Part shown: positions 9,076-18,892 of the stretch, piece after piece
Layout: every line of letters starts with the position of its first letter
How positions within the stretch are numbered: position 1 is the first letter of the stretch
From: Bartonella tribocorum CIP 105476
Lineage (GTDB): Bacteria > Pseudomonadota > Alphaproteobacteria > Rhizobiales > Rhizobiaceae
Reading direction: 5' to 3'
DNA length: 64,000 nucleotides
NCBI RefSeq assembly: GCF_000196435.1
Contig: NC_010161.1
Span: 186,001-250,000 of the forward strand
Notes under the pieces: model-generated
The model's input: only the letters and a program-made list of their open reading frames with translations
The model's database searches: none
What the model was told of the DNA's origin: nothing
Program-made: the position numbers and the translations under genes

Positions 9076-10644
9076 ATGATGTGTTCTTTTAAGTTAGAGA
9101 ATAATACTCCTTTAAATGATAAGACTTGTTTAGAAGCCATTCCTTATAAACAAGCATTGCAACAAAATGGTTGGGGGGAATTAAAGCCTATCACGGCGGC
9201 TCTTTTACCCGTCGAGTCTTTTCATGCTGCGCAAATGCCTTTAACTTTAAGTCGCTATGTTTATGACGTTGCTGACCGTCAACAAGCGCCTCTCGATTTT
9301 GTGGCTGTCGCTGCTTTGTGTGGCTTGGCTGCTCTCATTGGCAATGGCGTGCGCATTGCTCCAAAACAACATGATGATTGGAAGATTGTTCCTAATCTCT
9401 GGGGCGCTCTTATTGGTCAACCTTCAACCATGAAAACACCTACCATGCAAGCCACTTTAACTCCTATCACTTGCCTTCAAAAGAAATGGTATAAAGACTG
9501 GTTAAAGCAGAAAGAAAAACAAGAAATTGAAGAGATACTTGAGACTTTAGACAAGTCTGAAAAGAAAAAACAAGCCCATAAAGCAATAAAAAAAGGAGAT
9601 CTTGAAACAGCCCGTGCTCTTTTGTCTGAAACCCTCTCTAAAGACAATGTGCATGATGAGGATGTCTCTCGTTTTATTGTCAATGATACGAGCGTGGAAA
9701 AGCTTGGGGAACTTTTAAAAGAAAACCCCCGTGGTCTCTTGATGGTGCGTGATGAATTATCCGGTTTCTTAACAGATATGGAACGCAAGGAATATCAAAC
9801 AGAGCGTGCCTTTTATTTGGAAGCTTTTAATGGAGATGGTCAATTTACTTATGACCGGATTGGGCGTGGAACCATTTTTATTCCTAATGCAACCGTTTCT
9901 ATTATAGGGGGCATTCAACCCTCTCGCATTCTCCCCTTTATACGCAATGTTTTATATGGCAAAGGCAATGATGGTTTCTTACAACGCTTTCAAATGCTGG
10001 TCTTTCCCGATGAGACAAAAGATTGGAAATGGGTTGATAGACCTCCCAATCAAGAGGCATGGGAAACGTATGAAGGGGCATTTCGTTCTCTTTATGATAA
10101 CCCCCTTGGTTCACCAGAATATCCGCTTGTGATGCGCTTTTCTGCTGAAGCTCAAGAGATCTTTCGTGAATGGATGCAAAAGATTTTTAAATAAGCCAAA
10201 GAGAATAAGCTTTCTGAAAGCTTACAAGCGCATCTTTTGAAAATGCCTAAGACCATAGTAAGTCTTGCATTGATTTTTGAATTAACTGAAGGGGGGCGTT
10301 TTGAAATCAATAAAGATGCCCTTCAAACAGCCTTGCGATGGGAAAAATATTTGTTCAGTCATGTCAAAAGGCTTTATGCGGCGGCGGATAGCTTAGCAAC
10401 AGAGGGGGCAAAATTGATTGTCGAGCGTTGTAATCATTTACCCGATGTCTTTACTTTACGTGATATTCATCAAAGAAGTTGGACGCATTTAAAAGATAAT
10501 CAAACCGTTAAGCAAGCTTTAGAGCTTTTATGTCGCTCCAATCATATTCGTCCAATAGCCAATGAAAATAGCTCTCAAAGCGGTCGCCCTACCATACGTT
10601 ATGAATGGCATCCTTTCGTTAAAAACAACAGCATCAAACAATGA
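9076..10644 (+). pseudogene. DUF3987 replication/primase-like protein, interrupted by an in-frame stop
   Basis: Reading through one TAA at 10192-10194 gives a continuous frame of about 522 codons, with the same frame before (372 codons) and after. The protein matches the DUF3987 family of phage and island replication proteins. An N-terminal region is followed by a P-loop-like GQPSTMKTPTMQ (about residue 115), then a charged helical linker (about 140-190), RDELSGFLTDMERKEY, and SIIGGIQPSRI. The C-terminal part after the stop continues with LSESLQAHLLKMPKTIVSLALIFEL and a winged-helix-like tail. The stop removes about 150 residues. No frameshift is needed, so a single substitution suffices. The truncated product could still be made but is unlikely to function normally. 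Confidence 0.82.
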
Positions 10645-10670
10645 AGTCATTGTAATCTTTTGTTATCCTT

Positions 10671-10732
10671 AAAACCTTCAAAGATCTTATCGTACCAACA
10701 AAGGGTTTACGTAGTATCTTTGAGGGTTTTTG
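10671..10732 (+). terminator. Terminator-like stem-loop after the DUF3987 gene
   Basis: AAAACCTTCAAAGAT (10671-10685) pairs with ATCTTTGAGGGTTTT (10716-10730) with one G-T wobble, followed by TGTTTT. The loop is about 30 bases. It lies 27 bases after the stop codon and is placed as a terminator. Confidence 0.6.
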
Positions 10733-10808
10733 TTTTATCATTTTTTAAAGAAGAGACATAAAGAGGTTCTTTTAAATCTTGTGTCTAAAGATATCCAAAA
10801 CACAACCT

Positions 10809-10973
10809 CTATGAGTTTTGAAGGGGTTTTGAGTTTTGAGGGTTGCTGCTATTATGTAAAAAAACGATAAAAAATAAAAACATTATATTTCAATGTGTTA
10901 ATATTTTATAGACCTTAAAAAAACAACCTATATTGATAACACAACCTATAAATTCAACCAATAATATACGTTT
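10809..10973 (+). repeat. Left arm of the inverted repeat flanking the restriction gene
   Basis: This stretch reappears reverse-complemented at about 16926-17090 with only a handful of differences by eye. It starts near tatgagttttgaaggggt and ends near caaccaataatata. It is non-coding. Together the arms enclose the single-chain restriction-modification gene and about 0.7 kb of flanking DNA. Confidence 0.8.
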
Positions 10974-11313
10974 TGAGGGGGTTTTGACGGTTTTTACACC
11001 TTCAAAACCTATAAGAAAAATTCGTAATAAAACTTATCAAAATACTCATTCTGATATCTTAAAGGACATAAGTGCATTTGTCTTGATTAACCCGTGAAAC
11101 GAATAGCAAATTTTACTACTTTGCTGATCTTATTCCATGCCAAGGGCTGTGGATAAATAGCCTTTTAAAAACCCTTTTTGAAAAAAAATTATCCGTTTTT
11201 ATGCATTTTTCTGCATTTTTTCTCAATTCGTTCAAAATGGATTTAATAAGCTTCATTTTGATTCTTTTGAAAAGAATTAACCCTCTCATACCAAAACGGA
11301 GCTCTGTTATAAT

Positions 11314-14300
11314 ATGCTGCAATCTCTTAAGTCTGATCATGAACATGTCACGCTACGCTCTCTGTTGGAATATTATCGTCAACAAGCTAAATCACCCCGT
11401 GAATTGGGAACGCTGTTTGAAAACCTTGTCATGGTTTATTTGAGTGAAGACCCGTTGCAAAAGCAAGAATACGAAAAGGTTCAAACTTATTTGGAATGGG
11501 CTAAGGAACATGATGAAGATGGGCGTGATATTGGGATTGATTTGGTGGCTACAATCCGTGATCAAGGAGGATATGCGGCTATTCAATGTAAATGCTATGA
11601 TGCTTCTCACATCATTAAAAAAGAAGATATTGATAGCTTTATCGCTGCCTCAGGGAAAAAGATTTTTACGCGTCGTATTCTCGTTGATAGCACCGAAAGC
11701 AATTGGAGTGATAATGCTAACAACACTTGTGATGGTCAAGAAGTTCGTATTCAACAGATTAATCTGTTTGATTTAGAAAACAGTCAAATTGATTGGGGCG
11801 CTTATAAAGAACAAGGACAAGCCGTCCTTAAAGAGAAATCAAAGAAAAAGCTTTTAGATCATCAGATAGAAGCGCTTGAAAGAGTTTGTGAAGGTTTACA
11901 AGAAGCAGACCGTGGCAAGCTTATTATGGCATGTGGTACGGGTAAAACATTCACCAGTCTTAAGATAGCAGAAACCATAGCAGGTCAAGGCAAGCGTGTT
12001 TTGTTTTTAGTGCCCTCCCTTGCTTTGATGTCACAAACAATCCGTGAATGGACCCTTGATACAGAAATCCCCTTGCGTTCCTTTGCGGTGTGTTCGGATA
12101 CACAAGTAGGCAAGCGTCGTAAAGGCAAACATGATGATGAATCTGGTCTTGATGCATCAGATCTTGTCTTGCCGGCGACCACGGATTCACAAGAGCTTGC
12201 GCGTAAAGCCAATAAGACCTCTCTTGATGTGATGACGGTGGTCTTTTCAACTTATCATTCCATTCAAGTGATTTCGGATGCACAAAAGGAATATGATTTA
12301 CCCGAATTTGATTTAATCATTTGCGATGAAGCGCATAGAACAACTGGGGTTGTGTTAGGAACAGACAAGCATGAATCTGAATTTATCAAGGTTCATGATA
12401 ACAGCATCATTCGGGGTAAAAAACGTCTGTATATGACAGCAACGCCTAAGATCTTTGCTGATAGTGCTAAAAAACAAGCCCATGAAATGAATGGCATTTT
12501 AGCGTCTATGGATGATGAAGCCCTCTATGGAAAAAATCTTTACACCTATACATTCTCAAAAGCCGTTAAGAATGAACTCTTAGTTCCTTATAAGATTATT
12601 ATCTTAGGCGTTAATGAAGAGGAAGTGAGTGAATCCATTCAACATCTGATGACCGATGAGAATTATGAACTTACTCTTGATGATAAAACCAAGATCATAG
12701 GCTGTTATCAAGCTCTTAGCAAAATAGATCTGAAGGTTGATTTGAGTGATGACCCTAATCCTATGCGTCGGGCTTTGGCTTTTTGTAAAGATATCAAGAC
12801 TTCTGAACGTATCCGTGACACATTCAATTCTCAAGAAATACAGAAAGAATTATATAATCTTCATAAGCTCTATAAAGAGACGCCGCCTCTTCAGTGTACC
12901 TTTGCTCATATTGATGGAACGCAAAGTGCCAAGAAACGCAATGAAGCTCTTGATTGGTTAAAGGAAGATGCGGGAGAGCATGTCTGCCGTGTGTTAACCA
13001 ATGTAAGATGTCTTTCTGAGGGTGTTGATGTTCCTGCTCTTGATGCGATCATGTTTTTACACCCGCGCAAAAGCCAAGTGGATGTGATACAGGCGGTGGG
13101 GCGTATCATGCGCCGTGCCAAAGGCAAGAAAAGAGGCTATATCATTTTACCCGTTGGGGTGCCGGCTGGGATTTCTGCTGAAGAGGCTTTAAAATACAAC
13201 AAGAGATACAGTGTTGTCTGGCAAGTGATCAATGCTTTGCTTGCTCATGATGAGAATTTCGAAATCACCCTTAACCAGATGATTTTAGGGCAAGACGTTA
13301 GTGATGTTTTGGAGATTAGCGCCTTAAAGAGCATGACAGCGGTTGAGGATAAAATCTATGTTTATGAGAAACCAGAAAGCGCGGGGCTTGAGATTGGAAA
13401 AGCAGCCTATGAACCACAAAAATACATTCATAGTGTTACAGGAAGATTACCCTTTTATAAAGAGTTTCCCAATGCCCTTAAAACCCTTTTGGCTAAGAAA
13501 TTTACCCTTGCCGATTACTGGGGCATTTGGGCTGGCAATGTTGCTGAGATTGCACAAAACCATATCACCCATCTTCAAAACCTGCTTGCTGATGAAAACA
13601 GTGAAGCCTTTCACGCCTTTGATGCCTTTCATAAGGAATTAAAGAACAATTTAAACAGTGAAATAAAGCAAGAAGAAGCGCTTGAAATGTTAGGACAACA
13701 TCTTGTGACACGTCCCGTGTTTGAAGCCTTGTTTGATGGCAATGAATTTGTGCAAAACAATGCCATTTCGCAAGCCATGGAAAAGATTTTAGCTGAGTTG
13801 GATAAAACCAATATCAAGCAAGTATCAAAAGAGTTACAAGAGTTTTATGACAGTGTGAAATTCCGTGCCTCTGGGATTACCTCCCCCCAAGCAAGACAAA
13901 ACCTTATTATCAAGCTTTATGAAGATTTTTTTACCAAGGCATTTAAGAAAACCACCGATAGGCTTGGGATTGTTTATACCCCCGTTGAGGTTGTTGATTT
14001 TATCATTCATTCTGTTGATGATGTGTTGCGCAATGAATTTGGCAAAAGCCTTGGTTCACGGGGTGTCTCCATTCTCGACCCTTTCACGGGAACGGGTACC
14101 TTTATCACACGGCTTTTACAATCCAATCTCATCAAACCAGAGGATATGGAATATAAATTCCGTCATGATATCCATGCCAATGAAATTGTTTTGCTTGCCT
14201 ATTACATAGCAGCGATTAACATTGAATCGACGTATCATAGTCTGATGAAAGGTGAATATATTCCCTTTAAGCATATTGGTTTAACCGATACGTTTCGGAT

Positions 14301-16278
14301 GCTTGAAGAGAAGAACCTGCTACAGGAATTATTTAAAGAAAACAGTGAATATTTAGAGCATCAAAAGAAACTGGATATCAAAGTTATCTTTGGTAATCCT
14401 CCTTATTCTTTTGGACAAAAGAGTGCTAATGATAATAATCCGAATACCTCTTATTTTATATTAGATAATCGTATTCGTAAAAAATATATATCGAATTCAA
14501 CAAAAATAATAAATCGAAATAAACTTTATGATAGCTATATACGAGCAATTTGCTGGGCAAGCGACCGCATAAAAGAGCGTGGTGTGATTGGTTTTGTCAC
14601 GAACGCGGGGTTTATCAGTGGTCATGCTATGGATGGTTTACGCAAATGTCTCGTTGAGGAATTTAGCAGCCTTTATATTTTCCATTTACGTGGTAATCAA
14701 CGAACCTCTGGAGAACTTTCTCGCAAAGAAGGTGGAAAAATTTTTGGTGAAGGCTCTCGAGCCCCTATTGCTATCTCTATTCTCGTAAAAAATCCAAATG
14801 CACAGCAGCATGGTAAGATATATTTTCGTGATATTGGAGATTATCTCAATAGAGAAGAAAAGCTCACGATAATTGAAAAATTTAGGAGCATTGATGGCAT
14901 TACACGGAGCAAAGAAGGTTGGCAAATAATTACACCAGATAAGCATGGGGATTGGCTTAGTCAACGTGATGACAGTTTTAAAGCATTTTTAGCCATAGGT
15001 GATAAGAAAGGTAATGATAAAAAGCTATTTGAAAATTTTTCGTGTGGTATCGTAACGAGTCGTGATGCTTGGACATATAATGCAAGCCATAAAGCTTTAA
15101 TACAAAATATGAGTGCTATGATCACTTTTTATAACAGTGAAGTAGAAAGTTTTAAAGATACCTGTCCTCATACTGACCGTAAAACACGTAATAAAACTGT
15201 AAACAATTTCATTAATATTGATGCTACAAAAATCAGTTGGAGTACTACTCTCAAACAAGAATTGGTAAGAAGCAAATTTTCCAAATTTGAGAATAATTGC
15301 CTTATTCAAAGCCTTTATCGCCCTTTTACACGACAGTGGCTCTATTATAATCGAACCTTTAATGAATCAGTTTTTCAAATGCCGCATATATTTCCTATGG
15401 GACAAGCAGTTGAAAATAAAGTAATACACGTTACCGGCATAGGGTCAATGAAAGACTTTTCTGTATTTATGAGTAAGACTGTGCCTGATTTTAAGGTAAT
15501 AGAGAATGGTCAATGCTTTCCACGCTATATTTACGAAGACACTACGGTTTCAAAAAGTAAAAGTGAAAAACAATCCCATTTATTTACAGAAGAAAGTACA
15601 ACGGCTGGTTTACAGAGGCGTGATGCCATTACTGATGAAGGTCTAGATCATTTTAAAGCGGCTTATCCTAATGAAAAAATCACTAAAGATGATCTATTCT
15701 ATTATGTTTACGGTTTACTTCATTCAAAAGATTATCGCTCTCGTTATGCTAATAACCTTTCTAAAGAACTGCCTCGTATCCCTTGTGTAAAGAGTGCTGA
15801 TGATTTTTGGAAGTTTGTGACAGCAGGGCGTGAACTGGGTCATTTGCACGTAAACTATGAAACTGTAGAGCCGTATCCAGTAACCTTTAAAAAAGGTAAT
15901 CCAAAAGTTACAGAGATCTCTAATCCCGAAAAATTCTATTATGTGACTGAAATGAAATTCGCAAAAATTAAGAATAGTAAGGAAAAGGATAAATCAACAG
16001 TTATTTATAATAGCAATATTACCATAACAGATATCCCTCTTGAAGCTTATAAGTATATCGTCAATGGAAAACCCGCTCTTGAATGGGTTATGGGGCGTCA
16101 ATGTGTAAAGACTGATAAAAAGAGTGGCATTGTTAATGATGCTAATCGCTATGCTGTTGAAACCGTTGGCAACCCTGCCTACCCTCTAGAATTGTTTCAA
16201 AGGGTTATTACGGTAAGTTTAGAGACAATCAAAATTGTTAAGAATTTACCAAAATTAGAAATTAGAGAAACTGAATAA
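11314..16278 (+). CDS. Single-polypeptide restriction-modification enzyme (type ISP-like)
   Basis: A 1,654-residue enzyme combining cleavage, translocation, methylation and target recognition. Residues about 60-110 hold an Mrr-like nuclease core (GIDLVA, then AIQCKCY). A superfamily 2 helicase follows: Walker A MACGTGKTF (about 205), CDEAHRTTG (about 337), YMTATP, and motif VI QAVGRIMRRA (about 593). After a helical coupler comes an N6-adenine methylase with SAM motif DPFTGTGTF (about 923) and catalytic NPPY (about 1028). The remaining 500 residues are a probable target-recognition domain. This order matches the LlaGI/LlaBIII type ISP enzymes, which methylate one strand and cut after head-to-head translocation. 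No separate specificity or methylase gene is present, as expected. All motifs are intact. CGGAG lies 12 bases before the ATG. Confidence 0.93.
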   Translation: MLQSLKSDHEHVTLRSLLEYYRQQAKSPRELGTLFENLVMVYLSEDPLQKQEYEKVQTYLEWAKEHDEDGRDIGIDLVATIRDQGGYAAIQCKCYDASHIIKKEDIDSFIAASGKKIFTRRILVDSTESNWSDNANNTCDGQEVRIQQINLFDLENSQIDWGAYKEQGQAVLKEKSKKKLLDHQIEALERVCEGLQEADRGKLIMACGTGKTFTSLKIAETIAGQGKRVLFLVPSLALMSQTIREWTLDTEIPLRSFAVCSDTQVGKRRKGKHDDESGLDASDLVLPATTDSQELARKANKTSLDVMTVVFSTYHSIQVISDAQKEYDLPEFDLIICDEAHRTTGVVLGTDKHESEFIKVHDNSIIRGKKRLYMTATPKIFADSAKKQAHEMNGILASMDDEALYGKNLYTYTFSKAVKNELLVPYKIIILGVNEEEVSESIQHLMTDENYELTLDDKTKIIGCYQALSKIDLKVDLSDDPNPMRRALAFCKDIKTSERIRDTFNSQEIQKELYNLHKLYKETPPLQCTFAHIDGTQSAKKRNEALDWLKEDAGEHVCRVLTNVRCLSEGVDVPALDAIMFLHPRKSQVDVIQAVGRIMRRAKGKKRGYIILPVGVPAGISAEEALKYNKRYSVVWQVINALLAHDENFEITLNQMILGQDVSDVLEISALKSMTAVEDKIYVYEKPESAGLEIGKAAYEPQKYIHSVTGRLPFYKEFPNALKTLLAKKFTLADYWGIWAGNVAEIAQNHITHLQNLLADENSEAFHAFDAFHKELKNNLNSEIKQEEALEMLGQHLVTRPVFEALFDGNEFVQNNAISQAMEKILAELDKTNIKQVSKELQEFYDSVKFRASGITSPQARQNLIIKLYEDFFTKAFKKTTDRLGIVYTPVEVVDFIIHSVDDVLRNEFGKSLGSRGVSILDPFTGTGTFITRLLQSNLIKPEDMEYKFRHDIHANEIVLLAYYIAAINIESTYHSLMKGEYIPFKHIGLTDTFRMLEEKNLLQELFKENSEYLEHQKKLDIKVIFGNPPYSFGQKSANDNNPNTSYFILDNRIRKKYISNSTKIINRNKLYDSYIRAICWASDRIKERGVIGFVTNAGFISGHAMDGLRKCLVEEFSSLYIFHLRGNQRTSGELSRKEGGKIFGEGSRAPIAISILVKNPNAQQHGKIYFRDIGDYLNREEKLTIIEKFRSIDGITRSKEGWQIITPDKHGDWLSQRDDSFKAFLAIGDKKGNDKKLFENFSCGIVTSRDAWTYNASHKALIQNMSAMITFYNSEVESFKDTCPHTDRKTRNKTVNNFINIDATKISWSTTLKQELVRSKFSKFENNCLIQSLYRPFTRQWLYYNRTFNESVFQMPHIFPMGQAVENKVIHVTGIGSMKDFSVFMSKTVPDFKVIENGQCFPRYIYEDTTVSKSKSEKQSHLFTEESTTAGLQRRDAITDEGLDHFKAAYPNEKITKDDLFYYVYGLLHSKDYRSRYANNLSKELPRIPCVKSADDFWKFVTAGRELGHLHVNYETVEPYPVTFKKGNPKVTEISNPEKFYYVTEMKFAKIKNSKEKDKSTVIYNSNITITDIPLEAYKYIVNGKPALEWVMGRQCVKTDKKSGIVNDANRYAVETVGNPAYPLELFQRVITVSLETIKIVKNLPKLEIRETE

Positions 16279-16599
16279 CTTATAAAGCATGCTCACATAA
16301 TGGTTATGATAAACGCATAAGGGGTATAGAGCTTATAACCATAATCTATACCTCTTTTGTGAAGTTGATTAGATACAATCCTAATATGCGTTATTCTAAA
16401 AAGAAAAAACTTGCACTTTTAGATACTCTTATTTGGATTGCTTTAAGATTTTTAAGAAATCCCATCTTAAATAGAGTTAGATTTTTTTACATTGCCTTTA
16501 AGAGATTATACCGTAATCTAAAATGAGTGCTTTATTGTTCTCAAAAGCTTTGTTTAAAGAGAGTTATATATATTCATTTTACTTATAGGTTTTGTCGGT

Positions 16600-17310
16600 T
16601 CTTAAAACCCCCAAAACCCCTACAAAACCCCTTTTTATATATATTATAGATTGTATTTACGGATTGTATTTAATATAGGTTGTTTCTTTAAAACATTAAC
16701 ATATTGAAATATAATAACTTTTATTTCTAATTAAAAAAATAAAATAATACCTATAAAAAGCACCCCCAAAACTCATAACCTAATGATCTTGATAGCATCT
16801 CTTATGAGTTACAAGCTATCTTTTTAAAAGCTTTAAAGGGTCATATGCTTTTCATAAGACACGTGTTAATCACTCACTAAAATGATCACTTTTGTCGGTT
16901 CAATTTACTGACAGATAACTGACAAATATATATTATTGGTTGAATTTAGAGGTTGTGTTATCAATATGGGTTGTTTTTTTAAGGTCTATAAAATCTTAAC
17001 ATATTGAAATATAATGTTTTTACTTTTTATCGTTTTTTTTACATAATAGCAGCAACCCTCAAAACTCAAAACCCCGTCAAAACTCATAACTATAATGATC
17101 TTGATAGCATCTCTTATGAGTTACAAGCTATCTTTTGAAAAGCTTTAAAGGATCACATGATTTTCATAAAGCACGTTGTAATCATTCTCTAAAATCATAA
17201 GGTTATCATTCAAAAGAACTGATAAAAATTCATAAAAGGGATTTTGATAACGTAATCAGTTTTTAATTTCATACGCTTTTCATAAGACACGTGTTAATCA
17301 CTCACTAAAA
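16600..17310 (+). repeat. Imperfect direct repeats downstream of the restriction gene
   Basis: Unit 1 (about 16600-16885) and unit 2 (about 16921-17200) share, in order: a gggttgttt-like block, aacatattgaaatataat, caaaactcataac, atgatcttgatagcatctc, and agttacaagctatctttt. A tail word, cttttcataagacacgtgtt, occurs at about 16850 and again at about 17275, with a degenerate version at about 17160. Unit 1 is more diverged in the middle. The repeats are non-coding and may come from repeated insertion or duplication of an element end. Confidence 0.7.
16926..17090 (-). repeat. Right arm of the inverted repeat flanking the restriction gene
   Basis: This is the reverse complement of 10809-10973, about 165 bases with a few substitutions. 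It includes the words tattattggttgaattta, ttgtgttatcaatat, ttaaggtctataaaat, and acataatagcagcaaccctc. Confidence 0.8.
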
Positions 17311-18017
17311 ATATAATTTTATCTTTTAAAAAGAACTAATCAAAATAACAAAAGCCTATTAAAAGGGACTTTGCTAATCTCTATAATTATCAATCTCTCT
17401 TTAGATATTTTCATAACAGTCTATAAATCGTAATTATCCTATTTATCGTTTCTCTTATGAAAATGAAAAATGATGCCATGGCTATAAAGCATATAACAGC
17501 TATAAAGAATGCATAAAAACAGTAGCTTTGTTTGAATAAAGCAAAAATGCAAATGAATGCATTGGTTATAAGAGCGCGGTGCCTATTAAGATAGTTCAAA
17601 TGATAAATGCGTTATAAACAAAATTCACAAAAAAATTAAAATTCATTTAGTGAAAAAAACTGATAGTTTATAAAGATAAAAATACGCATTATGAGAGCGT
17701 TTCTAAATATTATAAATGTATAGATTCAAAAAACAACGCAATCGTTTTATAAAGCCCATAATATAGCTTTAAAAGCACATAAATATAAAAGAAGCAATTC
17801 ATAAGCACATGATATTATCAATACATAATGTATCTAAAAAAATACAAAAAATATCAAAAAAATAAAATATTAATTGACAATAAATACGTATTTTGTTATA
17901 TAAATAATCAAGTGATGAAAAACACTTTAAACAGTAAGCGGATAGGTTACGAAACAATCTTTCCAAAGCTTTTAAAACTGACTATCTTTTATGCTTTAAT
18001 TAGCATATATGATGATT

Positions 18018-18044
18018 TTGTCGGGTGTGGTCACACCATACAAT
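18018..18044 (+). promoter_or_regulatory. Putative promoter with embedded operator palindrome
   Basis: A 14-base palindrome GGTGTGgtCACACC (18024-18037) sits between a -35-like TTGTCG (18018-18023) and a -10-like TACAAT (18039-18044), spacing 15. A further GTGTGAC half-site follows at 18061. The position suggests repressor control of the hexapeptide-repeat genes. The cognate regulator is unknown. Confidence 0.5.
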
Positions 18045-18073
18045 ACTCTTTATGAGAAAAGTGTGACGACGGA

Positions 18074-18142
18074 CTTACTGCCGTGTTTTTCAACGCCCGG
18101 CTCCCTTATAGGGTTGTCAATGAAAAACGTATAATCAGTAAG
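18074..18142 (+). promoter_or_regulatory. Structured 5' leader (nested stem-loops) of the hexapeptide-repeat genes
   Basis: Three nested pairings stack towards one centre: CTTACTG (18074-18080) with CAGTAAG (18136-18142); GTTTTTCA (18085-18092) with TGAAAAAC (18121-18128); and an inner CCC-ttata-GGG (18103-18113) extended by a CAAC/GTTG pairing. The outer stem ends eight bases before the ATG at 18151, overlapping the likely ribosome binding site (AAGG). The fold could therefore gate translation. No match to a known riboswitch class is claimed. Confidence 0.5.
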
Positions 18143-18150
18143 GTTTAAAT

Positions 18151-18810
18151 ATGAAAAATATCTCAAAAAACACCCCCATTAATAAGAAAAAAACATCTAA
18201 AAAATATGAGTTTACTGGCGAAATGGATTTTGTGACTGGTCTCATATTATACCGTATACGTGCTTTAAGAGATTTTGGGGATGTCAAAGCGGGCGATCTT
18301 GGGGGGTATATTGAAAACGAAAGTAACTTATCTCACAAAGGCAATTGCTGGGTGTATGACAAAGCGCGCGTCTTTCAAAATGCAAGGGTTTCAGGCAATG
18401 CTAAAGTAAAAAGCTTTTTTGTTGACGTTTGTGGTAATGCAAGAATTTATGGTAATGCTATTTTTGAAGGCATGTTATTAAAGGACAATGCAAAGCTTTA
18501 TGGCAATGCTCATGTTAGCAATGCCGTTGTAATTGAAGGTAATGCTAAAATTTATGATAACGCCCGCGTCACTAATCATGCTCATATTTGTGATGGCTCG
18601 CGTGTTTTTGATGATGCCGTGGTTTGTGGCGCTCTTATCTCTGGCGATTCTTATGTTCATAGCGCCGCCTCTTTAACTGCTGATGATCATATTTGGGATG
18701 AGGCATATCCAGAATTTGGGAGTGAAGATGATTATTACCGTCATGAATATTATGCTGATTGTGAGGGGTATTATGACGATGATAACGAATATGAAAATGA
18801 TGCTGCGTAA
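18151..18810 (+). CDS. Hexapeptide-repeat (left-handed beta-helix) protein, copy 1
   Basis: A 219-residue protein of unknown function. After a variable start comes a cap shared by all three neighbouring copies: KKYEFTG, then YRIRALRDFGDVKAGDLGGYIE, then ESNLSHKGNCWVYDKA (about 25-75). From about 75 to 175 run imperfect six-residue turns of the type GNARVY/GNAHVS/DNARVT, the signature of a left-handed beta-helix. The C-terminus is distinctive, strongly acidic and tyrosine-rich (DDYYRHEYYADCEGYYDDD). There is no signal peptide or membrane segment, so it is probably cytoplasmic. The repeats resemble those of acetyltransferases, but no catalytic His pattern was identified, so an enzymatic role is not claimed. 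It is the first gene after the operator and structured leader. Confidence 0.8.
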   Translation: MKNISKNTPINKKKTSKKYEFTGEMDFVTGLILYRIRALRDFGDVKAGDLGGYIENESNLSHKGNCWVYDKARVFQNARVSGNAKVKSFFVDVCGNARIYGNAIFEGMLLKDNAKLYGNAHVSNAVVIEGNAKIYDNARVTNHAHICDGSRVFDDAVVCGALISGDSYVHSAASLTADDHIWDEAYPEFGSEDDYYRHEYYADCEGYYDDDNEYENDAA

Positions 18811-18814
18811 ATAA

Positions 18815-18845
18815 CGCGCGGGCGCGGCGGGGGCGCCCCTCTTTA
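18815..18845 (+). terminator. GC-rich hairpin between hexapeptide copies 1 and 2
   Basis: GGGCGC (18820-18825) pairs with GCGCCC (18833-18838), followed by CTCTTT. The stretch is almost pure G/C in a very AT-rich neighbourhood. Its 20-base core (18818-18837) recurs exactly after copy 2. It is likely a terminator or attenuator. Confidence 0.6.
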
Positions 18846-18892
18846 AACATCTCATTTTAAAATTTATCAAATATAAACTTAGGGAGTTACCT

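Larger units (their letters stand above)
16279..18017. other. Long non-coding, repeat-bearing region
   Basis: About 1.7 kb without a supported gene, very AT-rich. It holds two imperfect direct repeats of about 300 bases and the right arm of the inverted repeat (listed separately). Open frames such as 17828-18055 lack a recognisable protein and a good ribosome binding site. Confidence 0.55.

Noticed and set aside
12604..13127. Minus-strand frames inside the restriction gene
   Set aside because: Overlap a gene with complete nuclease, helicase and methylase motifs; no independent evidence.
16600..17310. Possible CRISPR array because of repeated blocks
   Set aside because: Units are about 300 bases, imperfect and few, with no short regular repeat-spacer pattern and no cas genes.
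17828..18055. A 75-codon frame before the hexapeptide genes
   Set aside because: Low-complexity Lys/Asn-rich start, no ribosome binding site, and it overlaps the promoter and operator.
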